From assembly GCF_963966145.1 (NCBI RefSeq), contig NC_091049.1, positions 7,440,001 to 7,504,000 on the forward strand: a stretch of DNA of 64,000 nt, in the 5' to 3' direction. The notes under the pieces were generated by a model, which saw only the letters and a program-made list of their open reading frames with translations, made no database searches and was not told where the DNA came from. The position numbers and the translations under genes are program-made. Position 1 is the stretch's first letter, and every line of letters starts with the position of its first letter. This document shows, one piece after another, positions 1-10,761 of the stretch. This DNA comes from Tenebrio molitor (Eukaryota > Arthropoda > Insecta > Coleoptera > Tenebrionidae).

Positions 1-199
1 GTTCCGATTTGTTCTCTTTTGTTCTCGTTTTACATGCAATCTTAATTCCAACTGAATTTAGTCCCATATTTAGGGAATTTCTGGAAATATTTTTAGATCT
101 GCAAAAACCTGTTTTTGTTAGTTTTTTATTTACGGTCGAGTTACTTCATTGATATTTTTTGGTATATTTAATTTTTCATCTTGAGTAAAAGATTTGTAA

Positions 200-424
200 C
201 TATTTTTTTGTGCTGCCGTAGTTGCAATTGGCATTTTAAGTGGACGATTAGCGTGCGGCAATGGAAATGAAAAAACTCTAGTGCTGCAATGGACAAACAA
301 GAAATCTAAGGCAAGAAAAAATAAACTAATTGTGGCAAATCAAGTCTTACTGAAAGACAATTATGTCTCTAATGTTATAAAACAAAAGGTGCTCCGTAAA
401 TATTTAAAAAATGCTAAAATGTGA
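200..424 (+). CDS. possible terminal exon of an unrecognised gene
   Basis: A reading frame of about 75 codons opens after a TAA at 197-199 and closes with TGA at 422-424. It is rich in Lys, Asn and Val and matches no family I recognise. A pyrimidine-rich tract followed by AG at 220-221 could be a splice acceptor, which would make this the last exon of a gene starting left of the window. There is no good internal ATG. It could equally be a chance frame in AT-rich DNA. Confidence 0.15.
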   Translation, partial: LFFCAAVVAIGILSGRLACGNGNEKTLVLQWTNKKSKARKNKLIVANQVLLKDNYVSNVIKQKVLRKYLKNAKM

Positions 425-676
425 TAATTTAGTTTTCGGTTTTTTTTTAATAAAAATTTCGGTTGGTGACCTTGCAAGCTATAAAGTTGCGTTTGAATTT
501 GAAATTCGAGCACTGACAGATTGACATTTGACATATTTAGTGCTAAATTGAATACCAACATAATTTTGTTTATGTAATATTTATTATGTTAATGATTCAA
601 AAATATGTTTTATTACAAAAGGCAGCACAAAAAATATTATATGGTACTCTTGTGAAAACTCCATTGCTTTACTCAC

Positions 677-1123
677 ATAACAGAGTCGCCCAATCTATGG
701 AAATTATTCCATCGGGTACTAATCTTTGTAACATCAATGGCACATTATATTTAATGATTAATATTTTTTTTTAAATAAATTTAAAAATGACCAATACTAA
801 AGAGAACAAAATTGTAGCAGAATATTATACACCATTAAAAACAAGACAACCATCTGAACTACAACAATTTAATAGTTATTTATGTTACAAGTGTTGAAAA
901 CGATCGATTGCTTTACGAACGGTAATATGGCGCGAGACGCAGTCGAGCGCTGTATGTGAGTACAATGGTGTATAATATTCTGCTACAATTTTGTTCTCTT
1001 TAGTATTGGTCATTTTTAAATTTATTTAAAAAAAAATATTAATCATTAAATATAGTGTGCCATTGATGTTACAAAGATTAGTACCCGATGGAATAATTTC
1101 CATAGATTGGGCGACTCTGTTAT
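677..1123. repeat. large inverted repeat, 160-bp arms, foldback element
   Basis: The arm at 677-836 is the reverse complement of 964-1123 with one mismatch seen (ATAATG against ATAGTG). The arms flank a 127-bp unrelated spacer. The arms carry no convincing gene; short frames in them are by-products. High arm identity implies a recent foldback transposon or recent arm conversion. No clear target duplication is seen at the outer edges. Confidence 0.85.
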
Positions 1124-1875
1124 GTTTAGTTTAGTATGGTAAAGGGTTAATGATTTTTAAAATGTTGACAAACGAAATCACAATCGGAAAAATCTTCAAA
1201 ACTCGCAGTTAATACATTTTGTCGATTTTGACTAATTTATCACTTGATCGACAAAATATAATTATTCAAATTTAATAAATCGAAAAATTATGCATGATTT
1301 ACTAAAAAAAAAAGCAAAAACAATATAAGAAAAAAACATAATTGTAATGAGGGAGTAAATGAAATGAATAACATGTTTTTTACTTTATTTGTAAAGACAA
1401 AAGGTAATATAAGTCATGATATTAAATTTAATTATGATTTTAAGCCAATTTTCTCTGAGGAAGAATTCCTTGTGTTGAAAACGTGAAAACAATTTCATTA
1501 ATGATAAAGTTCATTATAAAGAGAATTAGCAATTCCTAAAGCTTGTTTCAAATTTGTATTATTGATAGGTAATCTATTCATAAGCCAGATTGCGGACTCT
1601 AATTATTCCATGTTCAGTACCGTTGATGTATACAAGTATATGAAAAAGCTTCACCGGGGTTGTGGATGCTGGAAAGGTGTTTTTATTGTTAAGCTTTTGT
1701 CTGTTGTTATTTGGCGTTTTTTTGTTCATGTGTTGATGTAAATTACGTATTATGCTGTTATACCCACACTATACAGTTTATATTAGGACTTATGTAAGCC
1801 CAAAATGGCATGACATTAATAAATGTTGATTTTATTTCATACTTCCCTGATCTTGTGCTTATTAAAAAAATAATA
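1124..1875. other. AT-rich stretch with no gene seen
   Basis: I see no supported coding region, RNA gene or clear repeat here. The sequence is AT-rich with homopolymer A and T runs. Confidence 0.5.
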
Positions 1876-2200
1876 CAGTCGGTTGCAAAAAAAAACCGGA
1901 AAATGTCAAAAACTATGTTGACGTTTTTCCTTAAAATTTTGTTAATGTAAAACTGGCGACAGGTCGGCGAGGTTAGAATTTCTTGTCACTGTACTTTTTA
2001 CCACTCCAAATTCTGCATCTAGATCCGTAATTTTTCTATCATTTTCTAAATGGCCGGCGATGATAGCTCTGTCTGTTTCAGATAAATGAAGCATTTTGGG
2101 TAAAAAAAAAAAATTACATTAATTTTTTGAAAACTGTCAATGTCATCAGATTTTGTTCACACCATAAAAAAATTTATTTTCCGTTTTTTCTGCAACCAAC
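1876..2200. mobile_element. Tc1/mariner-type MITE (325 bp) flanked by TA
   Basis: The ends form an imperfect terminal inverted repeat (CAGTCGGTTGCA at the left; reverse complement GTTGGTTGCAG at the right), each bordered by the dinucleotide TA (1874-1875 and 2201-2202). TA target duplication is the hallmark of the IS630/Tc1/mariner superfamily. The interior still holds the start of a transposase on the minus strand, so the MITE looks like an internal-deletion derivative rather than an unrelated hitchhiker. It sits just upstream of the first coding exon of the ATPase gene, probably in an intron. Confidence 0.75.
1942..2094 (-). pseudogene. N-terminal HTH stub of a Tc1/mariner transposase
   Basis: A 50-codon frame starts with ATG (complement of 2092-2094) and ends at TAA. 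Its first 45 or so residues read like the N-terminal homeodomain-type HTH of Tc1-like transposases: an LSETDRAIIAGHLE helix, then a second helix and a VVKSTVTR recognition helix. The catalytic DDE domain is absent. The stub lies inside the 1876-2200 MITE, which confirms the superfamily. A short DNA-binding peptide could in principle be made, but nothing shows that it is. Confidence 0.65.
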
Positions 2201-2263
2201 TACATTTTTTTTTTATGTTTAGGTCTCCAGATTGTTTTACATTATTCTTATTGTTTCTAGCCG

Positions 2264-4243
2264 ATGAGTTATCATCTAGAAAAACGAGCAAGAATGGAAG
2301 GAGGAAGTGCAAATGAGGTACAAAGAAAGGCAATCTTAATAAATGTAGTCTCATACCTGTTTATGTAGCATTTCTGTTCTTGCATAGTTATGTGATATAT
2401 GTTTTTATCTTTTCAGAGCACATCACCAAAGAAAATATGTATTTTGTCCACACAATCATTTAGTAAAATCATACACGTTGCTGCCTTTGTGGATAAGACG
2501 CTATTTATTAAAGACTTTCTTGAAGCAGATGATGAAGTGATAGTAGCTTTGGCGCCTCGCCGCTTTGGGAAATCAACAAACATGGACATGGTGAAAGAAT
2601 TCCTAACAGGGAACAAAAAACTCTTCCAAGACAATCAGTTAAAAATATGGAAAGAGGAAAGGTTTTTTTTTGATATGTACTGCCAAGAGAATCCTGTCAT
2701 ATACGTGGACTTTAAAAATATCACTGCTAGAACTACAGATGGACTCCTTCAATCATTAAAGGAACTCATTTACTGTGCATTTAATGAACATCAGTATCTT
2801 ATAAAAAAGATCGATGGAAAATATTCTTGGTCAGATACGAAATTGGAGGTTCTGGGCCCTATTAAAATATATGAGAATTATTGGAATAATTACAAAAATC
2901 TTGATGAAGATGAGGTGATTAATGGATTGAAGCTCTTATCTCACTGTTTACATGTGTACCATAATAAACCCGTTTATGTATTAATCGATGAATTCGATTC
3001 TCCTATCATGTACATCATGTTCCGATATTCAACTTCAAAGAATGATGTTCTGGACGAAACCGTCGAAGTTATCGGTCGCATCATGTCCATTACGTTCAAA
3101 AACAACGAACATATCAAGAAAGGCTTAATAAATGCATGTGTCCGCGTCGCAGAAGTTTTATCTGGCGACGCGAACAACATCCAGTATTATCAGTTTTTGA
3201 GAAAACCTAGATTTGCTCCTTATTTTGGATTTACAGATACAGAAGTGAAGAGTCTGCTTGAAAAAGAAGAATTTGCTCCTTTTAATAATGAGGACGTAAA
3301 AAAGTGGTACAATGGTTATAAATTAACGACTTCAGATGACTCTACCATTTATAGCTGTTTATCAGTTTTAAAATATTTGAGCACAAGTCACGGAATGAAG
3401 GAACCATGCTTTGAAAATTACTGGGTTGACTCGGGCAGCATCACTTACCTAAAACATCTGTTTGGACATTCTCTGATTCATGAATTGATTGAAGATCTTA
3501 TTGATGGAGAAGAGATCGAAATAAAGGCCATTCAAAAATTTGCGAAAGAAAACATAATTGCCTTACAAAACTTGATTCATCAAGAACTTAAATCTATAGA
3601 TATGTCACATGCACATCTTTTCCTCCAATTTTTGACCGAAAATGGATACTTGAATGTTTTACGCACTAGCACTAAGAATGAAACAATCACCATTCGGATT
3701 CCAAATGACGAAATTAGGACGTTGTTGCGGGGAAAATGTTATCATATAGGATTGTTTTCACAGAAACACCAGCTTTCAGGTAAAAATATTGAGGGTTATT
3801 TGGTTGCATTAGAATCAGTGCTAACAAGAGAAGACAAAAATGTATTTAAAGAATATGCAAAGGCTGTCTCTAAATTGTTTGATGGAGCCATAATGCCCCA
3901 AAACGAGGACGAATTTCATTGTATTCTCTTTGTTTTGGCATATAATGTTAAATTTTATATAGTTCGCAGTGAACTAAGCATCTCCCGAACAAAACCTAAA
4001 GGAAGACCTCCTCATCTTGATTTGTTTATGATTTTGAATGAAGCGGGCTTGATTGTGGAATTAAAATCATCAGTGGCCGCTCTTTCTCAAATTAGAACGC
4101 GACAGTATGAATCAAGCTTCAACAACTACAAAAATGTCACAAAGAAAATTCTTATGGGTTTGCATATGACTAAAGAAGGGAAAGTTAGTCTGACTTACAC
4201 TATTGGCGATTCACCTCCAGAAACTGTTACCAGCCATGAATAG
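2264..4243 (+). CDS. AAA-ATPase-like / PD-(D/E)XK nuclease protein, two coding exons
   Basis: Predicted exons are 2264-2317 (18 codons from ATG) and 2417-4243, joined across a 99-bp intron with GT at 2318 and a pyrimidine tract plus CAG ending at 2416; the product is about 626 aa. A further acceptor-like TTTCTAG just before 2262 suggests a 5' UTR intron. The protein has the layout of the AAA-ATPase_like (PF09820) plus PDDEXK_9 (PF08011) family: an SFxxI...VDKT lead-in, a P-loop variant PRRFGKST near residue 65, Walker B LIDEFD near 208, and a C-terminal nuclease core with D near 552 and E-x-K (VELKSS) near 565. The family is mainly bacterial with scattered eukaryotic members; its cellular role is not established. 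The exon structure argues for a nuclear gene. An ATG at 2399 exists but lies inside the intron. Confidence 0.8.
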
Positions 4244-4832
4244 ACTTTTGATGGCACAGACGTCTTTTTTTATTTGTATTGCCATTGTATTACCGTTGTT
4301 AAATGAATACAATAATTTTAATGGTGTTTTTAGCGTTTCAATTTTTATAAACACAATAGAACTGCATGAGTCTGTGTTGTGAATTTAGCTTTAGGCAACT
4401 TTGGGAGTTTCTGGTGTTCCTTTAGTTCGTGTAAGGTTATTTTTAATATCATAGTGGGTGAAGAGAATTTTATGGATTTAGAAGAATCTTTCGGTTTGTT
4501 CGTATTAGGATAATTAATTTTTATTTTTATGGTTTAAATAGATTTTTTTTTTCTATTTTGGTTTGTTTATTTTTTATTAATTTAGATCGCTTAATTTAGA
4601 GCGTACTACTGAAGATACCAAAGTAATTTTTAATTTCTAAATATTTTTAATTTTTCTCTATAAAAATTAGAAATATGATCATCTGCTTTTTTTAAGTTGA
4701 GGCTTAATTTTAAAATATTTCTTTAATTGGGATTTTTCCATTTTTTTAACCATTAACAGTGATATATATATATATATATATATATATTTTCACAATAAAA
4801 AAACTACTGATAAGCATTGATATATACATATC
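4244..4832. other. AT-rich spacer with a (TA)n microsatellite
   Basis: This is the 3' flank of the ATPase gene. It contains a (TA)n run at about 4762-4787 and no coding region I can support. No canonical AATAAA lies close to the ATPase stop codon. Confidence 0.5.
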
Positions 4833-5119
4833 TATAGTGATGAAACGATTACGATTATGATTAATCGTAACCGCCGATTATCGCGAATTTTACGATTAAT
4901 CGTAATCGCAGATTACGCATACGATTATTGTAGGACGAGTTCCTACAAGTTTAGTAATTATTGCGCAATGCAATCGACAGGCAAATGCAAGTAGCAGTGT
5001 GTTTTAAGAACAGTGAAGCGTTCTCAGTGAATTTAGTTAAGTTTGGTGGTTTTATTTAAATAAAATTGAAGAAAAAATATTTACAATGTCTGGAAAAGTA
5101 AAACGTACAGAAACTAGTG
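4833..5119 (+). mobile_element. left part of a broken hAT-type transposon
   Basis: About 90 bp from 4838 are filled with CGATTA/TAATCG motifs in both orientations, the kind of subterminal repeats bound by hAT transposases. An ATG at about 5086 opens a short frame (MSGKVKRTETS) that stops making sense after a heptamer ACTAGTG (5113-5119). The same heptamer recurs at 7837-7843, directly before a BED-finger frame. The exact left terminus is uncertain; no clean CAGNG end is seen. Confidence 0.4.
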
Positions 5120-5667
5120 TAGGACAACGAAATATGAAACACATTTTTTTCCCCTGTTTTCGTCTTTTGCAAATGTCTAAGTCACGTCCAAAGGTTAGAT
5201 GGATTTATAGACTTGTTTTGGACCTTCAGGAATTTCGATAAATAGTTGAAGACAAACAAAACAGTACCGAGACTTTATTTACAACCCTCTCGCACAACCC
5301 CGATAGTGCGAGAGGCCAGACCGTCACAAATCTGTCAGCGTCAGACCATGAGACCCATTTCGTGATTGTTGGAGACTATTATTAGGGTATTTAAAGGGCG
5401 GACTAGGTCAATGGAAGACGAACTGTGACAGAGTGCAGAGCAAAGAATCCAATTAGAATATCTTATTAAAGTTTATGCAAAAGTGAGTTTGTGAAAGGTG
5501 TAGTTAATTTACACAAGGTGAGTGTATCACTGAGTAACCTGTTTCTGTTGGTGATGTGGTGAGTTTACCTATTTTAATAATTGATATTGATCATGATCAT
5601 GGCCATAATTAAATACAACTAGCATGGTGAGTCTTTGAATGATTTATAATAATTAATTGAGAGTATT

Positions 5668-5808
5668 GAGAGTCGCTGACTGAGATCAGGGCTGCTCGTG
5701 ACTGCTAATTAATTGAGGGTCGCTGACTGAGATCAGGACCGCTCGTGATTAATAATTAATCGAGAGTCGCTGACAGGGATCAGGACTGCTCGTGAGTTAT
5801 AATTAATT
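5668..5808. repeat. 47-bp tandem repeat, three units
   Basis: Units begin at 5668, 5715 and 5762 and share the core GTCGCTGAC...ATCAGG...GCTCGTGA followed by AATTAAT. Two diverged single units of the same core appear near 6060 and 6158, so the array once extended or has been scattered over about 500 bp. The units are not open reading frames. A regulatory or 5' leader repeat of a retroelement is possible. Confidence 0.8.
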
Positions 5809-6645
5809 GAGATGATATTGTTTTCACCATCGAGGGTGATTATGTTTTTGATTTGATCAAAGTCATAACAGTTTGATGCAATTGCTAATTTTGATATGAT
5901 TGAGCCCCGACATGTCGAGCTAATTAATTACACTGTCCAACCTTCCTTTGTTCCGGCAACTATACGCTAGCAGAGACCGTGGAGCTGCTAGCGGTGTGAA
6001 ATTGATTGTGATTACATGGACTGCAGAGACCGGGGAGCTGTCAGTAGACGAATCGAGTGAGTCGCTGAGTGTTATCAGGGCTGCTCATTTGTTTATCGGG
6101 CGGGGCGAGTACTCGTACTCATTGCACAACTCCGTCGCGATTGGTGATCACAATTGATTGAGGGTCGCTGAGTGTTATCAGGGCGCCTCGTTTGATTGCA
6201 GTTGTTTATTGAGATGAGGACTGAGTCCTAGAGGGTTCTGTAGGAACCCTTCCCATTTCTCCTAATAACCCCGGACAGAGCTCAATAAGTTAATAATAAT
6301 TGATAGTGACCTAAAGTACTAGAGTTCAATGAATATGTAATAATAATTGATAATCACCAAAGCTATTAAGAGTTGACGTTGTGATGGTACCATATTTGAG
6401 ATGTGTGTGATTTATTATTGTAAATATGTATTGGTTGTGCTCGCACAACACTTTCAGCGAACTGGTCACTCACCACCCCATTTTATTATTTTACAGGAGG
6501 TGATAGATGTGCAGACCACGATCACCTCGATCCACGACACAAGCCGTCATGACACCATTGTTAACGTAATGTTCACCCAATTATTTTATTTACTGACAAT
6601 TACCAAATTACGACATCCTGACACTGCATCAAGTCTGATGTGTTA

Positions 6646-7752
6646 AAGTCCATTCACGTTGGATTTTCCTAGTCAAGGTCAAATAATTCAATAATGTGGC
6701 TGTGTGTGTGTGTGTGTGTGATTTTTACTTCAAAAATGCTTTAGCTGTGTATGTCACCAATACGGGCTGATAAAGTAACCAAGTCATTCGTAGACTGTAG
6801 AGGTTATGTTATTCGCTGTCAGCAAAGAAACAGTCATTTTTCAAATATTGTTTTTAGAGGATAACAATAGGTAATAATACATCCATTTTGTGATCATTTG
6901 CACTAAAAATAGTGTCAGTTGTTAATCGGTATGATAGGATTAGGAATAGGAACATACAATAGGTACCTAACTCCTACCTACTGGTGTTGTATTTTTCTGC
7001 TTGCGTTGTTGATTAAGTGAAAAAACCCTTAATGACTACAGTGATGACTGATGAGAAACCAAAATAAGTTATAGAAAATGAACCCAATACGAAATTGTGT
7101 GAAGTTTCTTTCATTGGAAGCGATGGAAGTAAGGAATGCATCTAAATGATGGAACAAATTTGGCAATAAAATTTCAGTTATTCAGAGACACTTATACGTT
7201 TTGATTGTGGTTGTGACGTTTCAAGAATGTATTGTTACAATTGCATACCACAAAAGAAAGGTGTATTTTGATTTTTAATGATTTTTTTCTAATTTAAGTT
7301 TTTTCGATGTACACATTACCTTTAAGATAACGTTGTATTGTTAAAACTGCTCAATAAAGGTCGTAAATAGATTATAATCATGTTAATACATACAATACAT
7401 TAAATATTAAAGAATTCTGACTAATTAATTTTCGAACTGAAGCTGTTTTTTCTTGAGTCCGTATTAGCTTGCGGGTTTCGTCACATTACGTCAGTTGTGG
7501 AAGGTTAACCCAATTTTAAAATTAACCTTTTTTTCTTTTCGCCATGGTAAAATCACCCAGGAATAGAATTTTATTAAAAAATCTGTGACTTTATTTCACA
7601 CGTCAAACTAACATTCAAAATTAAAGACGTCAAATCGCTCTCAATCGCTCTATCACGAATAAAACACGATAATGTAAAAATTACTAGGAAAGGAGGCGCA
7701 GGCTTGCAACGTGAGAACAATTTGGCAGAGAAAATCCAACGTGAATGGACTT
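6646..7752. mobile_element. 1.1-kb non-autonomous DNA transposon with 24-bp TIRs
   Basis: The termini are a near-perfect inverted repeat beginning AAGTCCATTCACGTTGGATT, each bordered by TA (6644-6645 and 7753-7754). No transposase is encoded. TA duplication suggests the Tc1/mariner superfamily. The first bases resemble the element at 22256-23181 (AACTCCATCC...), so both may use the same type of transposase. Confidence 0.7.
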
Positions 7753-7842
7753 TATATTGATTGATAATTTGATTAGTATCAACATTATTATTATTTTTGT
7801 GTGCTGTCTCTCTCGCACTCGCATCATAGCCTCTGCACTAGT

Positions 7843-8255
7843 GAAATTTGGAAATATTTTACTAAAAATATGGATGACATTAATAAAGCGGCCTGTAGAT
7901 ATTGCAAAGCTGTAATTTCTCGAGGAGGGAAAACGCAGCATCAAAAGGACTACCACTAATATGTGGGCCCACGTAAACGGTTCCACCCGGAAGTTCTAGA
8001 AAAAGTCACCCTTGGCGAGGAATGTTTGACAGATATGGAAGGCCCTTCTCCAGCGAAAAAACAAGCAACAATTACGGAAATATTTTCACGATCTGCTTCA
8101 TACAGCTCGGACCATCCTCGAGCAAAAGAGATAACAAAGTTAATTGTTGAAGAAATGTGCCTTGACATGGAACCCTTGGATCATGTAAATAAAAAAGGCT
8201 TATGAAAAACATTTGTCCCAAATATGAAATGGTATCAAGAATACATATAACACAA
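7843..8255 (+). pseudogene. hAT transposase N-terminus (BED zinc finger), broken
   Basis: The frame starts with a BED-finger signature: a SEIWKYF aromatic lead, then the CRYC cysteine pair, ISRGGKT, and later MWAHV and RFHPE supplying the histidines. A premature TAA follows the CC half and a one-base shift separates the WAHV and RFHPE pieces. Downstream residues (AKEITKLIVEEMCLDMEPLDHV) match the segment after the BED finger in hAT transposases. A further shift precedes the last recognisable part (MKNICPKYEMVSR). The RNase-H-like catalytic core and hAT dimerisation domain are missing. Confidence 0.65.
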
Positions 8256-8697
8256 TAGTAGTTTTTGTAATTTGCCTCCATTTTGATTCTCTAATAGACA
8301 TATTAACGAACGCGACGTCATCATCTGGGATGTTCTTATAGCCATTATTTCACGGAACATTTTACGAAAATTTTTAGGTTGGCAAAGCTTGATCCGTCAT
8401 GCGTGTCAGTTAAAATTACAAAATGTAACAAAGAATTATTTATCAGGATTTATCAGGCAACAAATTCGCGACCGTATTTTTGGCAATTTCACGTACTTTT
8501 CAGCGGGCGTACATGAAAGATTATCTTCCATATTCGTGTTTTGTGACAGAATTTGGATAAAACAAAAGGCGACTTTGAAGACTTGATAAAATTTTCACTT
8601 TTAAAATTAAGACATTACCAACCGCCACAAAAATCCCTAAATCGAGGAAAGTAAACATTTTTGTTTAAAAACATCTTAAAAAGGGCATATTACAAAA
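8256..8697. other. no gene seen
   Basis: Only short, unsupported frames occur. No repeat or RNA gene was recognised. Confidence 0.45.
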
Positions 8698-8835
8698 AAT
8701 AGTATAAAAAACTCGTTTCATAAGACCTTGAAGCACTCATTCTTTAAAATAACTCGTGGCTACGCCACTCGTTTTTTAATCTTGCATTCGTGCTTCAAGA
8801 CTGGTCTTATGAAACTTGTCTTTTAATATACTATT
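8698..8835. repeat. palindromic foldback MITE (about 138 bp)
   Basis: The left arm from AATAGTATA through TTTCATAAGACC is answered in reverse complement by the right arm ending ATATACTATT, with GAAGCAC and its complement GTGCTTC further in. The centre contains an ACTCGTGGC...GCCACTCGT hairpin. No coding content. Confidence 0.7.
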
Positions 8836-9663
8836 ATTTGACGAGTTTGTTTGTTAATTGGGCCTTTTTTGGCACGCGTGGCCCATTTTAAAACGCGAGT
8901 GATGTGCCGATTGTCATTTGTTTATAAAAAATCTAGGAGAAGATAAAAGTCAATTTGTGACGGGGTTCTTGGATTTTCTCTGGGGCTCGATGAGAAATCA
9001 CTCACACACTTTATCGCAGAAATCGTATATTTACAATATGTACAAAGATGTAACGTACTAAACACTTTGGAACGGAGCAGCAGGTTCTCTTTCCAGGGAG
9101 TCGTCCACGCAAGGGAGCAACTGTGTCGGAGCGGAGAAACGCTGGTCACTTTTCTGTCCTAGGTAGTCGTCCTCACAAGGGAGCAACTGAGGACTATGGC
9201 AATTTACACAGGGGGGCGCTGCTGAGGCTTGAGGCCTTTTCAGCGCTGGGATTATTTTAATTACAGTGTTATGCTTAATATTAGACAGTGATTTGGGTAC
9301 AATACAATATACAGATACAGATACAGCTGTGTGTGTCGTGCGACGTGCACCTCTCCGTTAGTTGAATTAATTTTTCGGAGTTTTGTCTGCAATAAATGGT
9401 CATTTTATTGTTTCATTGGTGTAATTGTGCGTTTTGTGCTAGTGGTTCGATTTCCAACCGCTGATTTGGTGAGTTTGTTCCAACAGTTAAGCTATTTCAA
9501 TCGATTTCTCAAACAGACATTCCTATCTTATCGTTGTTTTTTGACTGCCTAGTGCATGTGTACTTGAAGTCTTCCAAGTGTCGATGAGCGTCACTTACTC
9601 GGATGAGTGGAGCGACATTGTCAGAGCACTCTGTACCCGGTGACGTCTCTTTAATTCGATATA
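8836..9663 (+). other. flank and probable 5' UTR of the CR1-like element; 28-bp direct repeat
   Basis: No protein is supported. A motif of about 27 bp (AGTCGTCC, then CACAAGGGAGCAACTG or close) occurs at 9097-9123 and again at 9162-9189. The last 300 bases or so before the ORF1 start are probably the 5' UTR of the retrotransposon; its exact 5' end is not visible. Confidence 0.45.
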
Positions 9664-10761
9664 ATGGTCAAGTGTAAAATTTGTGAGCAACCAATTAATT
9701 TCCGAAAGCAGTTTATTACTTGTAATGGACCTTGCGAAACATCCTTTCACATTGCCTGTGCTGGTGTTGATCCTGATTTACCTGCCGTAATTGAAAAAAA
9801 TTCCGGGTTGTCATGGCGTTGTCTCGATTGTAGAGCAAGTTCAGTTTTCTTTAATCAAGCGAGAATAGATGATCTGCTGTCAGATCTTAATTTAAAATTT
9901 GAGTCATTTAAAACTGAATTTTTGAAGCTCGCTGAAGAAAATCTCTCTAATGCTGCCAAAAATTTTACCAGCCCCGGTCCTTTGTTTTCGGACACTGTTC
10001 GTAGACATAACAATCCAGCCATCATAATCCAACCAAAAAATCAGCAGATTAACTCTCAGACAAAGTCAGATATTTTTCAGAATATTGATCCACTTGAAAG
10101 ACAAATTCAGATTGGCAGAATTAAAAACGTAAAAAAGGGTGGTGTTTTGATAGCAGGAAATAGTACCGTCGACAATGAGAAGCTTAAGAAGCTTGCCGTG
10201 GATAAGTTATCCAACGCTTATGAAGTGAAAGAGGTAAAACCCTTAAATCCCCGAATTCGTGTTGTGAGTATGTCAGAAAAATGGGAGTTGGAGCACTTAA
10301 CTAGTTATTTAATTCAGATTAACAAGCATTTATTTTCAATTAAGCCTGAATGCAAAATTATCAATTTCGGTCCGACAAAGAAAAATGATAAGATATTTCA
10401 AGCCCTTGTACAGGTCGATCAAGACTCATATAATAAGATCATGGATGCTGGACGTCTTATTGTAGGTTATGACAGTTGTAATGTATATGATGCCATCGAA
10501 GTTCGACGATGCTTTAATTGTAACGAGTTTCAACACATTGCAACCAACTGCAAAAATCAACTTACATGTCCGAAATGCGGACTCGGTCATGATTTAAAAA
10601 ATTGCAAATCTACCTTTAAAAGATGTGTCAATTGCTTGCTATTGAATAAGAAAGACAAAACAAACTTTGATGTTAATCATTCTGTTTGGGATGTGAGGGA
10701 TTGCCAAGCTTATCAGAGGCTTCTTATTAAAATAAAATCTGAAATTTTAGGCATCAAATAG
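9664..10761 (+). CDS. non-LTR retrotransposon ORF1: PHD-like finger plus CCHC knuckles
   Basis: The product is 365 aa and opens with a Cys/His finger of PHD type (CKIC ... CNGPCETSFHIAC ... WRCLDC, residues 4-57), as in ORF1 of CR1-like retrotransposons. A middle region without obvious motifs (about 130-270) follows, then zinc knuckles at about 281-330 (CFNCNEFQHIATNC, CPKCGLGHDLKNC, CVNC). It would bind element RNA as the nucleocapsid-like partner of ORF2. The ORF ends at a single TAG (10759-10761), after which the same frame stays open into ORF2. It is intact, and the start ATG sits at the first codon of the finger. Confidence 0.85.
   Translation: MVKCKICEQPINFRKQFITCNGPCETSFHIACAGVDPDLPAVIEKNSGLSWRCLDCRASSVFFNQARIDDLLSDLNLKFESFKTEFLKLAEENLSNAAKNFTSPGPLFSDTVRRHNNPAIIIQPKNQQINSQTKSDIFQNIDPLERQIQIGRIKNVKKGGVLIAGNSTVDNEKLKKLAVDKLSNAYEVKEVKPLNPRIRVVSMSEKWELEHLTSYLIQINKHLFSIKPECKIINFGPTKKNDKIFQALVQVDQDSYNKIMDAGRLIVGYDSCNVYDAIEVRRCFNCNEFQHIATNCKNQLTCPKCGLGHDLKNCKSTFKRCVNCLLLNKKDKTNFDVNHSVWDVRDCQAYQRLLIKIKSEILGIK

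Larger units (their letters stand above)
5120..7836. mobile_element. probable composite insertion inside the hAT relic
   Basis: This block lies between two ACTAGTG copies (5113-5119 and 7837-7843), possibly a target duplication. It has no recognisable protein. It holds a TATA-like TATTTAAAG near 5390, the 47-bp tandem repeats at 5668-5808, a (GT)n tract near 6703-6720, and a nested TIR element at 6646-7752. An LTR or other non-coding element is possible, but neither TG...CA termini nor a polyprotein is visible. Confidence 0.3.

Noticed and set aside
586..774. 62-codon ORF in the left inverted-repeat arm
   Set aside because: No family resemblance; the frame is a by-product of the AT-rich foldback arm.
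2399..2416. ATG at 2399 as start of the ATPase gene
   Set aside because: It lies in a 99-bp GT-AG intron. The upstream exon joins in frame and its sequence leads directly into the family-typical N-terminus.
2264..4243. Bacterial contamination as the source of the ATPase gene
   Set aside because: Splice sites, AT-rich eukaryotic flanks and a MITE beside the gene argue against it, though a bacterial origin by old transfer remains possible.
5250..5600. Solo LTR at the TATTTAAAG box
   Set aside because: No paired TG...CA ends or target duplication could be defined, and no related LTR occurs in the window.
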